This document shows, one piece after another, positions 44,659 to 54,645 of a stretch of 64,000 nt of DNA (positions within the stretch are counted from its first letter, which is position 1; each line of letters begins with the position of its first letter). The notes below the pieces were generated by a model. The model saw only the letters and a program-made list of their open reading frames with translations. It was not told the DNA's origin and did not search any database. The stretch lies in NCBI GenBank assembly GCA_002722705.1, contig PBMP01000061.1, positions 1 through 64,000 of the forward strand. Direction: 5' to 3'. The stretch comes from Pseudobdellovibrionaceae bacterium (GTDB taxonomy: Bacteria; Bdellovibrionota; UBA1018; UBA6935). A program made the position numbers and the translations under genes.

Positions 44659-45143
44659 TCAGTTGTGTCGTCTAAAATTTCTTCGGGGTTAAAAGTCGAA
44701 TCATTAACAGCAGCAAGAATCGAAGAAGTATTGGGTTGACCGCCGATTTGTTTTTGCTGTGGAATTTCATCTAAATAAACTTGTTTTTTTTGTAACCTTC
44801 GGATGGTTTCGTTTGCTCGTCGGAGGCGATCAGCAACTGATCGTATAATTGTTTTTAAGTAGTCTGGAACTTTAGCGTAAATTGCATCTAATGAAGAGAA
44901 TTCAATTTCCATTGCTTTTACATCAGAAAGAGTCACTGCAGCTGCACTTCTTGGTTCTCTATCAAAAAAAGAAAGTTCTCCCACAACCTCTCCGCTATGA
45001 ATTCTGGCGAGTTCTACGAAGGCATCTCCTTTGGCTTTTCTGACCGATACAGTTCCTTCTTTTATGAGATAAAGAGACTTAGGCTCTTCTCCTTCTTGAA
45101 AGAGAAAAGTTCCTTTTTTCCAATGTTTAATTTGATTTTGCAT
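44655..45143 (-). CDS. Cyclic-nucleotide-binding domain protein
   Basis: A 162-residue protein made of a single cNMP-binding (CRP-type) domain: FLFQEGEEPKSLYLIKEGTV, then IHSGEVVGELSFFDREPRSA (phosphate-binding cassette with Gly-Glu-Leu and the Pro-Arg-Ser-Ala), followed by a helical C-terminal tail. No HTH. The ATG at 45143 follows AAAGGA; reading further upstream is possible but would run into the divergent gene. Likely a sensor partner in signalling. Confidence 0.75.
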   Translation of the reverse strand: MQNQIKHWKKGTFLFQEGEEPKSLYLIKEGTVSVRKAKGDAFVELARIHSGEVVGELSFFDREPRSAAAVTLSDVKAMEIEFSSLDAIYAKVPDYLKTIIRSVADRLRRANETIRRLQKKQVYLDEIPQQKQIGGQPNTSSILAAVNDSTFNPEEILDDTTE

Positions 45144-45232
45144 CTTATCCTTTATTATTAATTTTAATGGAGTGAAGGTCAACTTTTTGGTAGAACAAAG
45201 CTGGATTTTTAGGTCATAAAAGGAGCGTTTTA

Positions 45233-45631
45233 ATGAACTTTTCTGAGCTGAGTCAAAGAATGCATTCAAATTGGATGGACTATGCCCATTCTCATTTTCC
45301 AGAAGAATCTTCTGTGGCAGATCTTCCCGTTGTTTTTTCTCCAATAAACTTCCCTGTTTTTTCTTCACCATCGTTCATTTATTTCAAAGAATTTTATTTT
45401 TTAGGAAAGAAAGGCATTGTGTTTTTAGTTATTCCCAGTGAGGTGTATTTTGAAAAAATGGATCCAACAGTAGATGAAATTGATTTTGATTTTTTTTCAG
45501 AGCTTCAGTGGAATGGGTCTTGGGAAAAAGGGAAATTGGATTTAGATTTTTACAAGGAAGTAAAAAAAGTACTTTGGTATCCTTTAGAAATAAGAGAGAA
45601 GAAACTTTTTTTTGGCATTGGTGTTTATTAA
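45233..45631 (+). CDS. Hypothetical protein
   Basis: A 132-residue soluble protein, aromatic-rich and acidic (IDFDFFSELQWNGSWEKGKL). GGAG lies about ten bases before ATG 45233. No family recognised. It diverges from the cNMP-binding gene and its end overlaps the OppA-like gene by 4 bp. Confidence 0.55.
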   Translation: MNFSELSQRMHSNWMDYAHSHFPEESSVADLPVVFSPINFPVFSSPSFIYFKEFYFLGKKGIVFLVIPSEVYFEKMDPTVDEIDFDFFSELQWNGSWEKGKLDLDFYKEVKKVLWYPLEIREKKLFFGIGVY

Positions 45632-47193
45632 TTATTTTTTTTTAATTTAATGAGTTCAAAATAAAGGTAGTTTAATGGTGTTAGGACTAAGTTTTTAATT
45701 CTTTCTCCGATTAGCACTGTTGTTTTTTTATGAAAAAGAGGAGTGATAATGACTTCTTTTTGCAATAAAAGCTCTTCAGCTTGCCCATAAATCTTTAGTC
45801 GTTCTTCTTTGTTTTTTGTCGATCTCGCTTTTTCAATTAATTCGTCATAAAATGAATTTTTCCAACCTGTATAATTAGTCCCACTCTTAGAAAGAAATAC
45901 GTTAAAAAAAGAAGCGGGATCGGGATAGTCTGCTCCCCAGTGACCAATGAAAAGATCTGTTAATCCTTTCTTTCTCGCATTTTGAAATTGTGAACGTGAT
46001 CCAATACGAGTTTCTATCCGAATTCCTAAATTTTTTAAAAAACGTTTTTCTAAAAATTTTGCTAAATTTTTACTTCCGTCGAAATTCTCAATCCATAAAG
46101 TAAGTGGAGATATTCCTTTGCCTTCTGGATAGCCTGATTTGAGTAAATGACCTTTTGCTTGAATGATGGAAGGAATAATGACGGGTTTATTTTGATGTCC
46201 AATTAGCCCTGGAGGAATAAGTCCTGTTGCAGGAGTCTGCCCTCCTTTTAAAATTCCTGGAAGTTCATTTTTATCGATGGAATATGCAATTGCTTTTCTT
46301 AAATCGTTATTTTTTATGAATTTTCTTTTTGTTTGAAATCCGAGATAAAAAGTTGCTAGATATGGGTATCTTCTAATTTTTATTTTTTTATGTTTTCTAA
46401 ATCGAATGAAGTCTTCAGTGGTTGCATTAATTAAAAAATCGTCTTTTCCTTCGAAAAATCGTGTTCTTGCAATTTTTTCGTTAATCACGATATTTCCTCT
46501 AATTTTTTCAGGAGAGGAAATTAGTCTTTTTTTGTCATGATAATTTTCATTTTTTTCAAATAGAATAAATTCATGAGGAATCCAATTTGTAATTTTATAT
46601 GGACCTAAGGTGACTAAGTGAGGTGGAAGACTCCATTTTTTATTGTTTTGAATAATTAAATCTTTTCGAATAGGAAAAGTTACCCAGAACGTGAGGATAT
46701 GTAAAAAATAGGGGATGGGCTCTGAGAGTTTAATCTGAATTTTGTCTTTAGAAAGAACTTTGATTCCGACTTCTGAAAAAGATTTTTTTCCAAGATGGAA
46801 ATCTTTTGCTCCGACAATATCAAAAAGAAACGTTGCATATCCAGATTTTGTTTTTGGATGAAGTAGACGTTCCCATGAATCAGCAAAATGTTGAGCAAGC
46901 AAAGGTTTTCCATCGCTCCAGGAGACATTTTTTATTTTAAAAGTATAAGTTTTTTGATCCGAGCTAAGCTGATAAGATTCCACCAGTCTAGGCTCTATTT
47001 TCAAGTCTTGTCTTTCTTGGAACAATCCTTCCATGATATTCATGAGGATGGGCCCCATCGCTGATGCATGAATTTGATTCCAATCAAATGTAGTGGGATT
47101 CATGGTTAGGCGAAATTGAATTGGACGAGCAAATCCAGAAAAAGTAAATCCAAGTGTTATGAAGAGTAATACGACTTTATAGTTAATCCACAT
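45628..47193 (-). CDS. OppA-type extracellular peptide-binding protein
   Basis: A 521-residue solute-binding protein of the peptide ABC class (SBP_bac_5) with a signal peptide (residues 1-22). Family segments: GLFQERQDLKIEPRLVESYQ, VSWSDGKPLLAQHFADSWER, LRKAIAYSIDKNEL, and TGLIPPGLIG. Binds oligopeptides or murein peptides in the periplasm. No permease or ATPase genes adjoin it. It starts 11 bp inside the end of the extensin-like gene, so the two are co-translated. Confidence 0.85.
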   Translation of the reverse strand: MWINYKVVLLFITLGFTFSGFARPIQFRLTMNPTTFDWNQIHASAMGPILMNIMEGLFQERQDLKIEPRLVESYQLSSDQKTYTFKIKNVSWSDGKPLLAQHFADSWERLLHPKTKSGYATFLFDIVGAKDFHLGKKSFSEVGIKVLSKDKIQIKLSEPIPYFLHILTFWVTFPIRKDLIIQNNKKWSLPPHLVTLGPYKITNWIPHEFILFEKNENYHDKKRLISSPEKIRGNIVINEKIARTRFFEGKDDFLINATTEDFIRFRKHKKIKIRRYPYLATFYLGFQTKRKFIKNNDLRKAIAYSIDKNELPGILKGGQTPATGLIPPGLIGHQNKPVIIPSIIQAKGHLLKSGYPEGKGISPLTLWIENFDGSKNLAKFLEKRFLKNLGIRIETRIGSRSQFQNARKKGLTDLFIGHWGADYPDPASFFNVFLSKSGTNYTGWKNSFYDELIEKARSTKNKEERLKIYGQAEELLLQKEVIITPLFHKKTTVLIGERIKNLVLTPLNYLYFELIKLKKNN

Positions 47194-47974
47194 GGAAATG
47201 AGTTTGGTGCTTTCTTCCGTATTTAGAATAATGAGATCGAATAGACATTTGTTTTTTTCGTTGTTTCATAAATTTGATGTCTAAAGCATAGACTCCCGTA
47301 ATTACGTTTAAACCTCTGCGATGAAGACAGTGAAAGTAGGGAATCCACGACTGTATCCATTCATTGCATCCTTTTCCTTCGCATTGGCCATCTGCTCCTA
47401 TTTGAGTCTGTTCTCTTATTTTTTGAAAATCAAAAATTTTATTTTGAGTTCGAATCACGTCTCCATCAATTGCATCACCACGAGCGTGTTGGCTTAGTCT
47501 TGTGCTTCCTGAAATATTTCTATGATTGAATATTCCATGGTGAAGCATTTCAATGGGTTCATTAACACTGATTTTAAAGTGAACTCGTGCGCATCCTTCT
47601 AAAATAGGAAGAGTCGTTTGAATGAAGTTTTCACTGACAGGAAACCATCGAAAAGGAATTTGTTTTGGTGTTCCACAGTTTCCTGGTTTTGTGCGATTTT
47701 TTCTTCCTTTTTGAAAAGTGGATAAATGAATACTTCCCTCACCGCATTGGCATTTGATGAGTCGATCCGTTTTGATACATTTTCCTTTTTTATCTTTTTG
47801 AATACACTTTTTCTTACCCATTCGGACACAATTCGGACTTTTATTGGCAAGTATTGCATGGTCTTCCGCTGCTTCAAATGCAGCATCAATGACTGTTGCG
47901 AATGCTGAGCGTTCGCAGGATTCAGGAGATTGGCTCCAAGCAATTAAAATTCCAGTAAAAAAAAGAGAAAACAC
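47183..47974 (-). CDS. Secreted extensin-like/M15-type protein
   Basis: A 263-residue exported protein with a short signal peptide and several cysteines. [14 protein letters not shown] and the terminal THFHVD are the metal-ligand positions of extensin-like and LAS-type (M15) peptidases, which cut or bind peptidoglycan. The cysteine-rich N-terminal part ([18 protein letters not shown]) is unusual. Pairing with a peptide-binding protein fits cell-wall peptide recovery; inference. Confidence 0.65.
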   Translation of the reverse strand: MFSLFFTGILIAWSQSPESCERSAFATVIDAAFEAAEDHAILANKSPNCVRMGKKKCIQKDKKGKCIKTDRLIKCQCGEGSIHLSTFQKGRKNRTKPGNCGTPKQIPFRWFPVSENFIQTTLPILEGCARVHFKISVNEPIEMLHHGIFNHRNISGSTRLSQHARGDAIDGDVIRTQNKIFDFQKIREQTQIGADGQCEGKGCNEWIQSWIPYFHCLHRRGLNVITGVYALDIKFMKQRKKQMSIRSHYSKYGRKHQTHFHVD

Positions 47975-48083
47975 AGAAGCTCCTTTCCTTCATTTTATAG
48001 ACGTCTTTTTTGAAAAAAAATGGGTAAAAATTGGCAGATTTCATTTCGATTCTATTGCTTCGACGTGGTATGTCTTCGTTATT

Positions 48084-49433
48084 ATGACTGATTCAAAAGT
48101 TCAAGATTTGCAAGATATGAGTGACCTCGTTTCTTTGGCCAAAAGAAGAGGTTTTGTTTTTCCTTCGAGTGAAATTTACGGTGGGATTAATGCTTGTTGG
48201 GATTACGGTCCTTTAGGAATTGAGGTGAAACGTAATATTAAAGAGCGTTGGTGGAAGTCGATGACTCTTCGTCAAGATATTGAAGGGCTAGATGCAGCCA
48301 TTTTGATGCACCCACGAGTCTGGGAAGCCTCTGGACACGTTGATGGTTTTGTTGATCCATTGGTTGATTGTAAGGTTTGTAAAGGCCGCTTTCGTGAAGA
48401 TAAACTTGACGAAACCCCATGTGGAAAGAAACCGTCAAAGAAGGCAGGGGAGTTTAGTGAGTGCCAATTAACGGAGCCCAGACAATTCAATTTGATGTTC
48501 AAGACGCATATGGGACCTCTAGAGGACTCTTCATCAGTGGTTTATTTGAGACCAGAAACTGCTCAAGGAATTTTTGTGAATTTTTTAAATGTTCAACAGT
48601 CCATGAGAAAAAAAATTCCTTTTGGGATAGCGCAAATAGGGAAATCTTTTAGGAATGAAATTACTCCGGGGAATTTTATTTTTAGAACTCGAGAGTTTGA
48701 GCAAATGGAAATGCAGTATTTTGTTAAACCGGGGACTGATGAAGACTGGTTTGAGAAATGGAAAGAAATTCGATTACAGTGGCATTTAAATAATGGAATT
48801 AGAGCTTCGAAGTTACGATTTCATGAACATGGGCCAAATGAGTTGGCGCATTATGCAAAACAGGCGTTTGATATTGAGTATGAACTTCCATTTGGGTGGC
48901 AAGAATTAGAAGGGGTTCATAATCGGACTGACTTTGATTTAGGGCGTCATCAGGAGTTTAGTGGAAAGAAGTTAGAGTATTTTGATGATCAAACAAAAGA
49001 GCATTATTTGCCTTACGTAGTAGAGACTGCAGTGGGTTGTGATCGGAGTGTTCTTGTTGTTTTAGCTGACGCATACCGAAATGACGGAGAAAGGATTTTT
49101 CTTTCTCTTCATCCGGAAATTGCTCCTTATAAAATTGCAGTTTTTCCCTTGATGAAAAAGCCAGATCTTTTAGAATACAGCGACAAGCTGGTCATGGATC
49201 TAGAGGCAAAAGGTTACCGAGTAACCTCAGATGAATCTGGATCTATTGGAAAGCGTTACCGTAGGCAAGATGAAATAGGAACCCCATTTGGAGTCACAAT
49301 CGATTATGACACTCTCACAGACAACACCGTTACGATCAGAAACCGAGACACGATGGAGCAAGAAAGAGTCAGCTTCGAAAAAGTCTCAAGCTTCATTGAA
49401 GAGAAAATCAAAGCCTGGAAACCCGTCGAGTAA
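48084..49433 (+). CDS. glyS: Glycyl-tRNA synthetase (homodimeric type)
   Basis: A 449-residue class II synthetase charging tRNA-Gly, of the alpha-2 type rather than the GlyQ/GlyS alpha-beta type. It has [20 protein letters not shown], a cysteine-containing insert ([12 protein letters not shown]), motif 2 [20 protein letters not shown], and the C-terminal anticodon domain. I place the start at ATG 48084 ([12 protein letters not shown]), the usual N terminus; the frame is open further upstream but unconserved. Its last 128 bases overlap the ppdK frame. Confidence 0.93.
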   Translation: MTDSKVQDLQDMSDLVSLAKRRGFVFPSSEIYGGINACWDYGPLGIEVKRNIKERWWKSMTLRQDIEGLDAAILMHPRVWEASGHVDGFVDPLVDCKVCKGRFREDKLDETPCGKKPSKKAGEFSECQLTEPRQFNLMFKTHMGPLEDSSSVVYLRPETAQGIFVNFLNVQQSMRKKIPFGIAQIGKSFRNEITPGNFIFRTREFEQMEMQYFVKPGTDEDWFEKWKEIRLQWHLNNGIRASKLRFHEHGPNELAHYAKQAFDIEYELPFGWQELEGVHNRTDFDLGRHQEFSGKKLEYFDDQTKEHYLPYVVETAVGCDRSVLVVLADAYRNDGERIFLSLHPEIAPYKIAVFPLMKKPDLLEYSDKLVMDLEAKGYRVTSDESGSIGKRYRRQDEIGTPFGVTIDYDTLTDNTVTIRNRDTMEQERVSFEKVSSFIEEKIKAWKPVE

Positions 49434-52293
49434 AAAACTGGTTTTAACTTCTCCTCAGAAATTTGTGTTTTCATTTGGTGGCAAAAAAGCTGAGGCCAAA
49501 GAAACTCAAAAAGACCTTTTAGGTGGAAAAGGTGCTAATTTACATGGAATGACTCGTTTGGGTCTTCCCGTTCCTCCTGGGTTTACGATTACAACGGATG
49601 TTTGTAAGTACTACTACGCAAAAAATGAGAATTATCCATCAAAGCTAAAAAAAGAAGTTAAAGATGCTCTCGGTAAAATTGAGAAGCAAATGAAGAGAAA
49701 GTTTGGATCAAAAAAGAGCCCGCTGTTGGTTTCTGTTCGTTCGGGTGCTCCGGTTTCCATGCCAGGGATGATGGATACGATTCTTAATCTTGGATTAAAT
49801 GATGACACGGTTTTGGGATTGGTTGAAGAATCTCAAGATGAGCGTTTCAGCTATGATAGCTACCGACGTTTTATTACAATGTATTCAGATGTTGTTTTAG
49901 GGATTCATTCAAATCATTTTGATTCAGCTTTAGAAGAATTAAAAATGGCTAAGGGAGTGGAAGAAGACACTGAGCTCTCTGCGGATGATTTAAAAGGGCT
50001 TGTTAAAGAATTTAAGCAGATCGTTCGACAAAATGGAGCTACTTTTCCAGAAGATCCAATGGAACAGCTTTGGGGTGCGATCACTGCGGTTTTTGGTTCT
50101 TGGATGAATCCAAGGGCGATTACGTATCGTAAGTTAAATCAAATTAATGATGCGATGGGAACGGCAGTAAATGTTCAAAGTATGGTGTTTGGAAATATGG
50201 GTGACGATTGTGCAACCGGTGTTGCATTTACACGAGATCCTTCAACGGGAGAAAAGAAATTTTATGGAGAATTTCTTATTAATGCCCAAGGAGAAGATGT
50301 TGTTGCTGGAATTCGGACTCCGCAGCCGATTAATGATGACTCTAAAACAGAGAGTTCTTCTCATTTGAAGACTTTGCAAGAAGCCCTTCCTCAGAGTTAC
50401 AAAGAGTTGGTTAAAGTTTATCAACTTTTAGAAAAGCATTATCGAGATATGCAAGATATCGAGTTTACGATCGAAAGAGGAAAGCTCTTTATGCTTCAGA
50501 CTCGGACAGGAAAAAGAACAGCAGCGGCAGCTGTTCGAATTGCTGTTGAAATGGTGAAAGAAAAGTTAATTTCAAAAGAAGAGGCGGTTTTGAGAGTTCA
50601 ACCGGCTCAGTTAGATCAACTTTTGCATCCATGTTTAGATCCAAATTTTGAGAAACAAGTGATCGCAAAAGGATTGCCTGCTTCTCCAGGAGCGGCAACC
50701 GGACAGATTGTTTTTGATCCAGATACAGCAGAGCAATGGGCAACGGAGCAAAATAAAAAAGTGATTTTAGTTCGCATTGAAACTTCTCCGGAAGATATTC
50801 ATGGAATGCATTCATCAGAGGGAATTTTAACTGCCCGAGGGGGAATGACTTCTCATGCGGCTGTAGTTGCTCGTGGAATGGGCAAATGTTGTGTTGCAGG
50901 TTGTAGTTCAATTAAAATTGATTACGATGCAAAAGAACTTCATGTGGGTAACCATACTTTTAAAGAAGGAGATTTTTTAACTTTAGAAGGAGGAACAGGT
51001 GAGGTGATTCTTGGTGAAGTACCTACGATTCGTCCAAGTTTGGGTGGAGATTTTGGTGAATTGATGACCTGGGTTGATCAATGTAGAACCTTAAAGGTGA
51101 GAACCAATGCGGATTCTCCAGAGGATGCACAAGTTGCTCGAGATTTTGGTGCTCAAGGAATAGGTCTTTGTCGAACTGAACATATGTTTTTTGAGCCAGA
51201 GCGAATTGATGCTGTTCGAGAGATGATTTTGGCAGATACTCTTCATGGCCGGAAAGTTGCGTTAGAAAAAATTCTTCCAATGCAGAGAAGTGATTTTGAA
51301 TCATTGTTTCAAACCATGGAGGGATTACCGGTGACCATACGGCTATTGGATCCGCCTTTACATGAGTTTATTCCGCATACTGATGAAGATCTTCATTACT
51401 TAGCAGATAAAATTAATGTTGATTTTGTACGTTTAAAACGAAAACGAGATGCTTTACATGAATTTAATCCAATGCTTGGACATCGTGGGTGTCGACTTGG
51501 AGTGAGTTATCCAGAAATCTATGAAACACAAGTGCGTGCGATTATGGAAGCTGCAGTGAATCTTTGGAATGAATCAAAAATCAAAACTACTCCAGAGATT
51601 ATGATTCCTTTGGTGGGGCATGTAAAAGAACTCGAAGTTGTTGGGAATTCTTGTAGAAAAATTGCGGATGCAATTATTGAGGGGACTCCAATTAAATATC
51701 AAATTGGTACAATGATCGAGCTCCCAAGAGCGGCATTGACAGCAGGAGAGATTGCTGAGTATGCAGAATTTTTTAGTTTTGGTACTAACGATTTAACTCA
51801 GACGACTTTTGGTTTATCTCGGGATGATGCAGGCTTGTTTTTAAAAGATTATATGGATCAAAAAATTTATACAACAGATCCGTTTGCTTCTTTAGATCAG
51901 ACTGGGGTGGGTCGCTTAGTGCAGATTGGTCTTTCAGAAGGAAGAGCTGCTCGACCGGATTTGAAAGTAGGGATTTGTGGTGAACACGGTGGGGATCCGG
52001 AATCAGTCGTTTTTTGCCATCAAATTGGTTTAGATTATGTCAGTTGTTCTCCTTATCGGGTGCCAATTGCAAGATTAGCTGCTGCTCATGCTGCTCTTTC
52101 TGAGAAAAAAGAGGCAAAAACTAAAAAGAAAGCCTCAAAGAAAAAGAGTGCGAAAAAGACTTCTAAAAAAACAAAGAAAAAAGTTTCAAAGAAGAGAGTA
52201 ACTAAAAAGAAGGTTGCAAAAAAAGCGGCTAAGAAAAAAGTAGTAAAAAAGAAAGTTGCGAAGAAAAAGGTTAAAAAAAAATCTAAAAGATAA
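49306..52293 (+). CDS. ppdK: Pyruvate, phosphate dikinase with a lysine-rich C-terminal tail
   Basis: A protein of about 995 residues that interconverts pyruvate, ATP and phosphate with PEP, AMP and pyrophosphate. Visible are the nucleotide domain ([20 protein letters not shown]), the catalytic His loop [18 protein letters not shown], and the PEP site ([32 protein letters not shown]). After the normal end comes a 63-residue tail (about 52102-52290) with 36 lysines in KKxxKK-type repeats. The core begins near residue 60; no ATG lies between glyS and it, so the start is probably ATG 49306 (GGAG upstream) or a TTG, inside glyS. The extra N terminus is also Ser/Lys-rich. Confidence 0.88.
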   Translation: MTLSQTTPLRSETETRWSKKESASKKSQASLKRKSKPGNPSSKKLVLTSPQKFVFSFGGKKAEAKETQKDLLGGKGANLHGMTRLGLPVPPGFTITTDVCKYYYAKNENYPSKLKKEVKDALGKIEKQMKRKFGSKKSPLLVSVRSGAPVSMPGMMDTILNLGLNDDTVLGLVEESQDERFSYDSYRRFITMYSDVVLGIHSNHFDSALEELKMAKGVEEDTELSADDLKGLVKEFKQIVRQNGATFPEDPMEQLWGAITAVFGSWMNPRAITYRKLNQINDAMGTAVNVQSMVFGNMGDDCATGVAFTRDPSTGEKKFYGEFLINAQGEDVVAGIRTPQPINDDSKTESSSHLKTLQEALPQSYKELVKVYQLLEKHYRDMQDIEFTIERGKLFMLQTRTGKRTAAAAVRIAVEMVKEKLISKEEAVLRVQPAQLDQLLHPCLDPNFEKQVIAKGLPASPGAATGQIVFDPDTAEQWATEQNKKVILVRIETSPEDIHGMHSSEGILTARGGMTSHAAVVARGMGKCCVAGCSSIKIDYDAKELHVGNHTFKEGDFLTLEGGTGEVILGEVPTIRPSLGGDFGELMTWVDQCRTLKVRTNADSPEDAQVARDFGAQGIGLCRTEHMFFEPERIDAVREMILADTLHGRKVALEKILPMQRSDFESLFQTMEGLPVTIRLLDPPLHEFIPHTDEDLHYLADKINVDFVRLKRKRDALHEFNPMLGHRGCRLGVSYPEIYETQVRAIMEAAVNLWNESKIKTTPEIMIPLVGHVKELEVVGNSCRKIADAIIEGTPIKYQIGTMIELPRAALTAGEIAEYAEFFSFGTNDLTQTTFGLSRDDAGLFLKDYMDQKIYTTDPFASLDQTGVGRLVQIGLSEGRAARPDLKVGICGEHGGDPESVVFCHQIGLDYVSCSPYRVPIARLAAAHAALSEKKEAKTKKKASKKKSAKKTSKKTKKKVSKKRVTKKKVAKKAAKKKVVKKKVAKKKVKKKSKR

Positions 52294-52313
52294 TTTTAAA
52301 ATCTAAAAGAAAT

Positions 52314-52352
52314 AAAAAGGAGAATGAGTTTTTTATTCATTCTCCTTTTTTT
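52314..52352. terminator. Bidirectional Rho-independent terminator
   Basis: Perfect 14-bp stem (52314-52327 with 52337-52350: AAAAAGGAGAATGA / TCATTCTCCTTTTT) and a 9-base loop. T-runs on both strands suit convergent ppdK and the DUF2239 gene. Confidence 0.9.
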
Positions 52353-52360
52353 ATTTCTAT

Positions 52361-52945
52361 CTATTCAAAAATAGGTTTTCCTATTTTTTTTAAGTATTTT
52401 TTAATATCTTTTGGCCAAATTTCAATTTGAGAAAAAAAAGTTTTACGATCTTTTTTGTACAGAGCTCTCAATGCTTCTTCGTATCCTTGGAGATCTCCTG
52501 CCAGCACGGACATGACTTTATAAACTCGTTCTTGTATTTGTTTAGTGCTGACTTGTTGAGATGATTTTTTTTGTGCTTCCTCGACAAGTCGACGCAAAGT
52601 CGCAGATGCCCCACCTGATTGTGTTGCCAGCCATTCCCAATGTCGAGGCAGTAAAGAAATTTCACGGGAAATGACTCCTAAACGAGGTCTTCCTGGACCA
52701 GAGGGAATGCTCTTTTGTTTAGGAGATCGAAACATGTCAAGTCGTTTGAGTACGTCCTGTTTTGTTCCTTGAAAATTAAAATCTATAGTAGCTCCTGTGG
52801 AGTCACTAAAAATTAAAATGGAGCTATTTTCTGATTTACCCAGGTGTTTTTTAATGTGGATAACGACATCATCAAGCTCGCCTTGAACGAGTAGTGTTTT
52901 GTCATCGAATGCAGAGTAGAAATGGTTTTGTTTTGTAGTTGTCAT
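52361..52945 (-). CDS. DUF2239-family protein, possible RHH-type DNA-binding autoregulator
   Basis: A 194-residue protein of the DUF2239 family, recognised by GRPRLGVISREISLLPRHWE and GGASATLRRLVEE (residues 85-123). The layout strand (REISLLP), helix (RHWEWLATQ), turn (SGGAS), helix (ATLRRLVEEAQ) resembles a ribbon-helix-helix; the preceding PGRPR is AT-hook-like. The N-terminal 75 residues form a separate alpha/beta part. The ATG at 52945 lies six bases after a -10 box, so the mRNA is probably leaderless. The promoter is flanked by two palindromes (separate entry), which suits a self-regulating DNA binder. The family has no established role known to me. Confidence 0.8.
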   Translation of the reverse strand: MTTTKQNHFYSAFDDKTLLVQGELDDVVIHIKKHLGKSENSSILIFSDSTGATIDFNFQGTKQDVLKRLDMFRSPKQKSIPSGPGRPRLGVISREISLLPRHWEWLATQSGGASATLRRLVEEAQKKSSQQVSTKQIQERVYKVMSVLAGDLQGYEEALRALYKKDRKTFFSQIEIWPKDIKKYLKKIGKPIFE

Positions 52946-53001
52946 GGCTTAATATTACCCGGGTTTTATTAAAAAGTCAATAATACCCGGGTAATATTAA
53001 G
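52946..53001 (-). promoter_or_regulatory. Promoter with paired CCCGGG operators for the DUF2239 gene
   Basis: On the minus strand: TTGACT (52980-52975), 17 bases, TAATAT (52957-52952), six bases, ATG. A perfect 16-bp inverted repeat (52948-52963 and 52986-53001) brackets it. Each arm holds ACCCGGGT (52957-52964 and 52985-52992), centres 28 bp apart. One covers the spacer/-10, the other lies just upstream of -35: repressor geometry. Transcription would start at or next to the ATG. Confidence 0.75.
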
Positions 53002-53019
53002 TTTAATCAAATCAATGAG

Positions 53020-53426
53020 TTACTTTTTTTGATGGTAAGTAAGTCCCATTAGAATGCATGTTTTGAGTTCGGGTATTGGAATTTGATCTCTTTCTTTAAA
53101 AATAAGGGCTCTATTTCCTTCATAATGAAATAGATTTTTGTATTTTTTTTTAAATCGAGAAATTAAATTTGTTTGACAGTGAACGTAGAGTCCGTATTGA
53201 TTAGGTTGAGATGCAAGCCAGTGAATTCTAATTGTCGTTCCGATTGAAGGTTTAGGAACATAACTTGGTTGATTCCATTTTAACGTTTCTTGAATATTAC
53301 CTATTTTGGGATTCTCTTGCACTACCTCAAAAATAAGACTTCTTAGAAAGAGAAGTTTTTTTTATAAAAAGGAGGATATTTAGAAAATACGTTTAGGACA
53401 TCCTGATTTTTTATTTGGAATTTCAT
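53020..53426 (-). pseudogene. DUF1801-family protein gene with a frameshift
   Basis: The open frame from GTG 53322 gives 100 residues of the DUF1801 family (YdhG type; ETLKWNQPSY, YGLYVHCQTNL, CILMGLTYHQKK) but lacks the N terminus. The missing start is present in another frame: ATG 53424-53426 opens MKFQIKNQDVLNVFSKYPPF, then YKK, then an A8 tract, after which the downstream frame reads LLFLRSLIFEVVQENPKIG. Adding one A (A9) joins the two into a normal protein of about 136 residues. This is a mutation, a phase-variable tract, or a sequence error. Confidence 0.75.
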
Positions 53427-53454
53427 TTGGTAATTTTAACATGATTTTAAAAAG

Positions 53455-54572
53455 TTATTTTGATTGATCTGGTAAAAAAGTCCAATTTGTGAGTGTTCCT
53501 ACTTCTTGATTATATTTAAAATGACGTTCGATTTGAATTGTTTTATTGATAATTTTTCCATCGTAAATAAAAGGAACTTTAATAATGATTTTTTTCCTTT
53601 TCTTTTTTTCATCGCATCGATAAAAAATGGGCCTGCGTATTCAATGAAAATTTCTCTATGATTTTTGCCAACAAAAATGTTGAATTTATTTGCAATAAAA
53701 GTCCTAGTTCTTTTTTTATTAGTTTCTATTAGAATAGGTATTTGTAATCCTGATGGAAGTTCTATAGTTTTCGTGAGTGTGGAAGATTCATTAGAAAGTA
53801 GTGACATTGCTTCTTCAAAATCTTCTTCGAGAGCTTCAAGAGTATTGTCTTTTACGCGAGGAATTTTGGTTTTGGAGCCTAGCGCTCTTAGAATAAACTC
53901 GTTTGATTCTAGTTTTTGATCAAAGTTAAAAAAATCTAAATACTTGAGATACTCTTTTGTTGGTTTTTTAGAACCTTGAACGTACAAGGAATCAATGGCG
54001 ACCCAATGATCGTCTGACCAGATAAAGTTTTCTGGCGAAATATCAAGTGAGTAATTAGAAGTAGATCGATATAAATCGAGGAGGTCATCGATTTGCTTTT
54101 TTGAAAGTCTTTCAAGTTCATTTGCATGAGGGCCTTGTATATAGTCTTTAATGAGGTAGTTTCCATTTTTTCCAACTTCATGAATTTCAGCATATGGACG
54201 TCCTTTTTTTTTCAAAAAGTCATTTGAAACTTGTTCTTCTAATAAATTTTGTTTTGATTCTTTTGTTTTTGCAATTTTGATCACTTTTTTGCAATCAGGT
54301 TCCAAACAATAAACAATTCCATTTGCTCCATTTCCAAGATGTTTCCCTAGTGTTTGTGTTTTTCCATCATCGAGTCGAACCGTTTTTCCTTCTAATGTTC
54401 GGTAAAAGCTTGCGTCATCATGCGTTTTTCTTTTTATTTGAGTGAGAATTTCTTCTATTTTTTCTATCGATTTTGAATGTTCTAGATCAACGACTCCACC
54501 CACTAAGCATTCAAGTAAACTTGTTCCTTGTGCTGACGATATAAAATAGAACAAAAATAGAAAATTCATCAT
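53455..54572 (-). CDS. Secreted kinase-fold protein, likely frameshifted near its 3' end
   Basis: A predicted exported protein (signal peptide MMNFLFLFYFISSAQG) with protein-kinase-like landmarks: GNGANGIVY (glycine loop), KVIKIAK (lysine), LLEEQV, YLIKDYIQGP (hinge-like), LDISPENFIW (catalytic loop with Asp and Asn) and VAIDSL in place of DFG. The annotated frame stops at 53499, but another frame continues as IIIKVPFIYDGKIINKTI and TIQIERHFKYNQEVG to a stop at 53455. One extra base in a homopolymer within 53589-53627 would join them. Secreted kinase folds are rare; target unknown. Confidence 0.6.
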
Positions 54573-54645
54573 TATTCTATTCGGATTATCGATGAAAGAA
54601 CGTAAATCACTTAAAGTCAATTTTTTGACAAATGATTAACTATAT

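Noticed and set aside
52102-52290. Lysine-rich end of PPDK as an out-of-frame reading
   Set aside because: The frame is continuous with the enzyme, and its stop sits just before a strong terminator.
53379-53442. Twenty-residue open frame (MLKLPNEIPNKK...) as a small gene
   Set aside because: It overlaps, in another frame, the better-supported N terminus of the DUF1801 gene and has no ribosome site.
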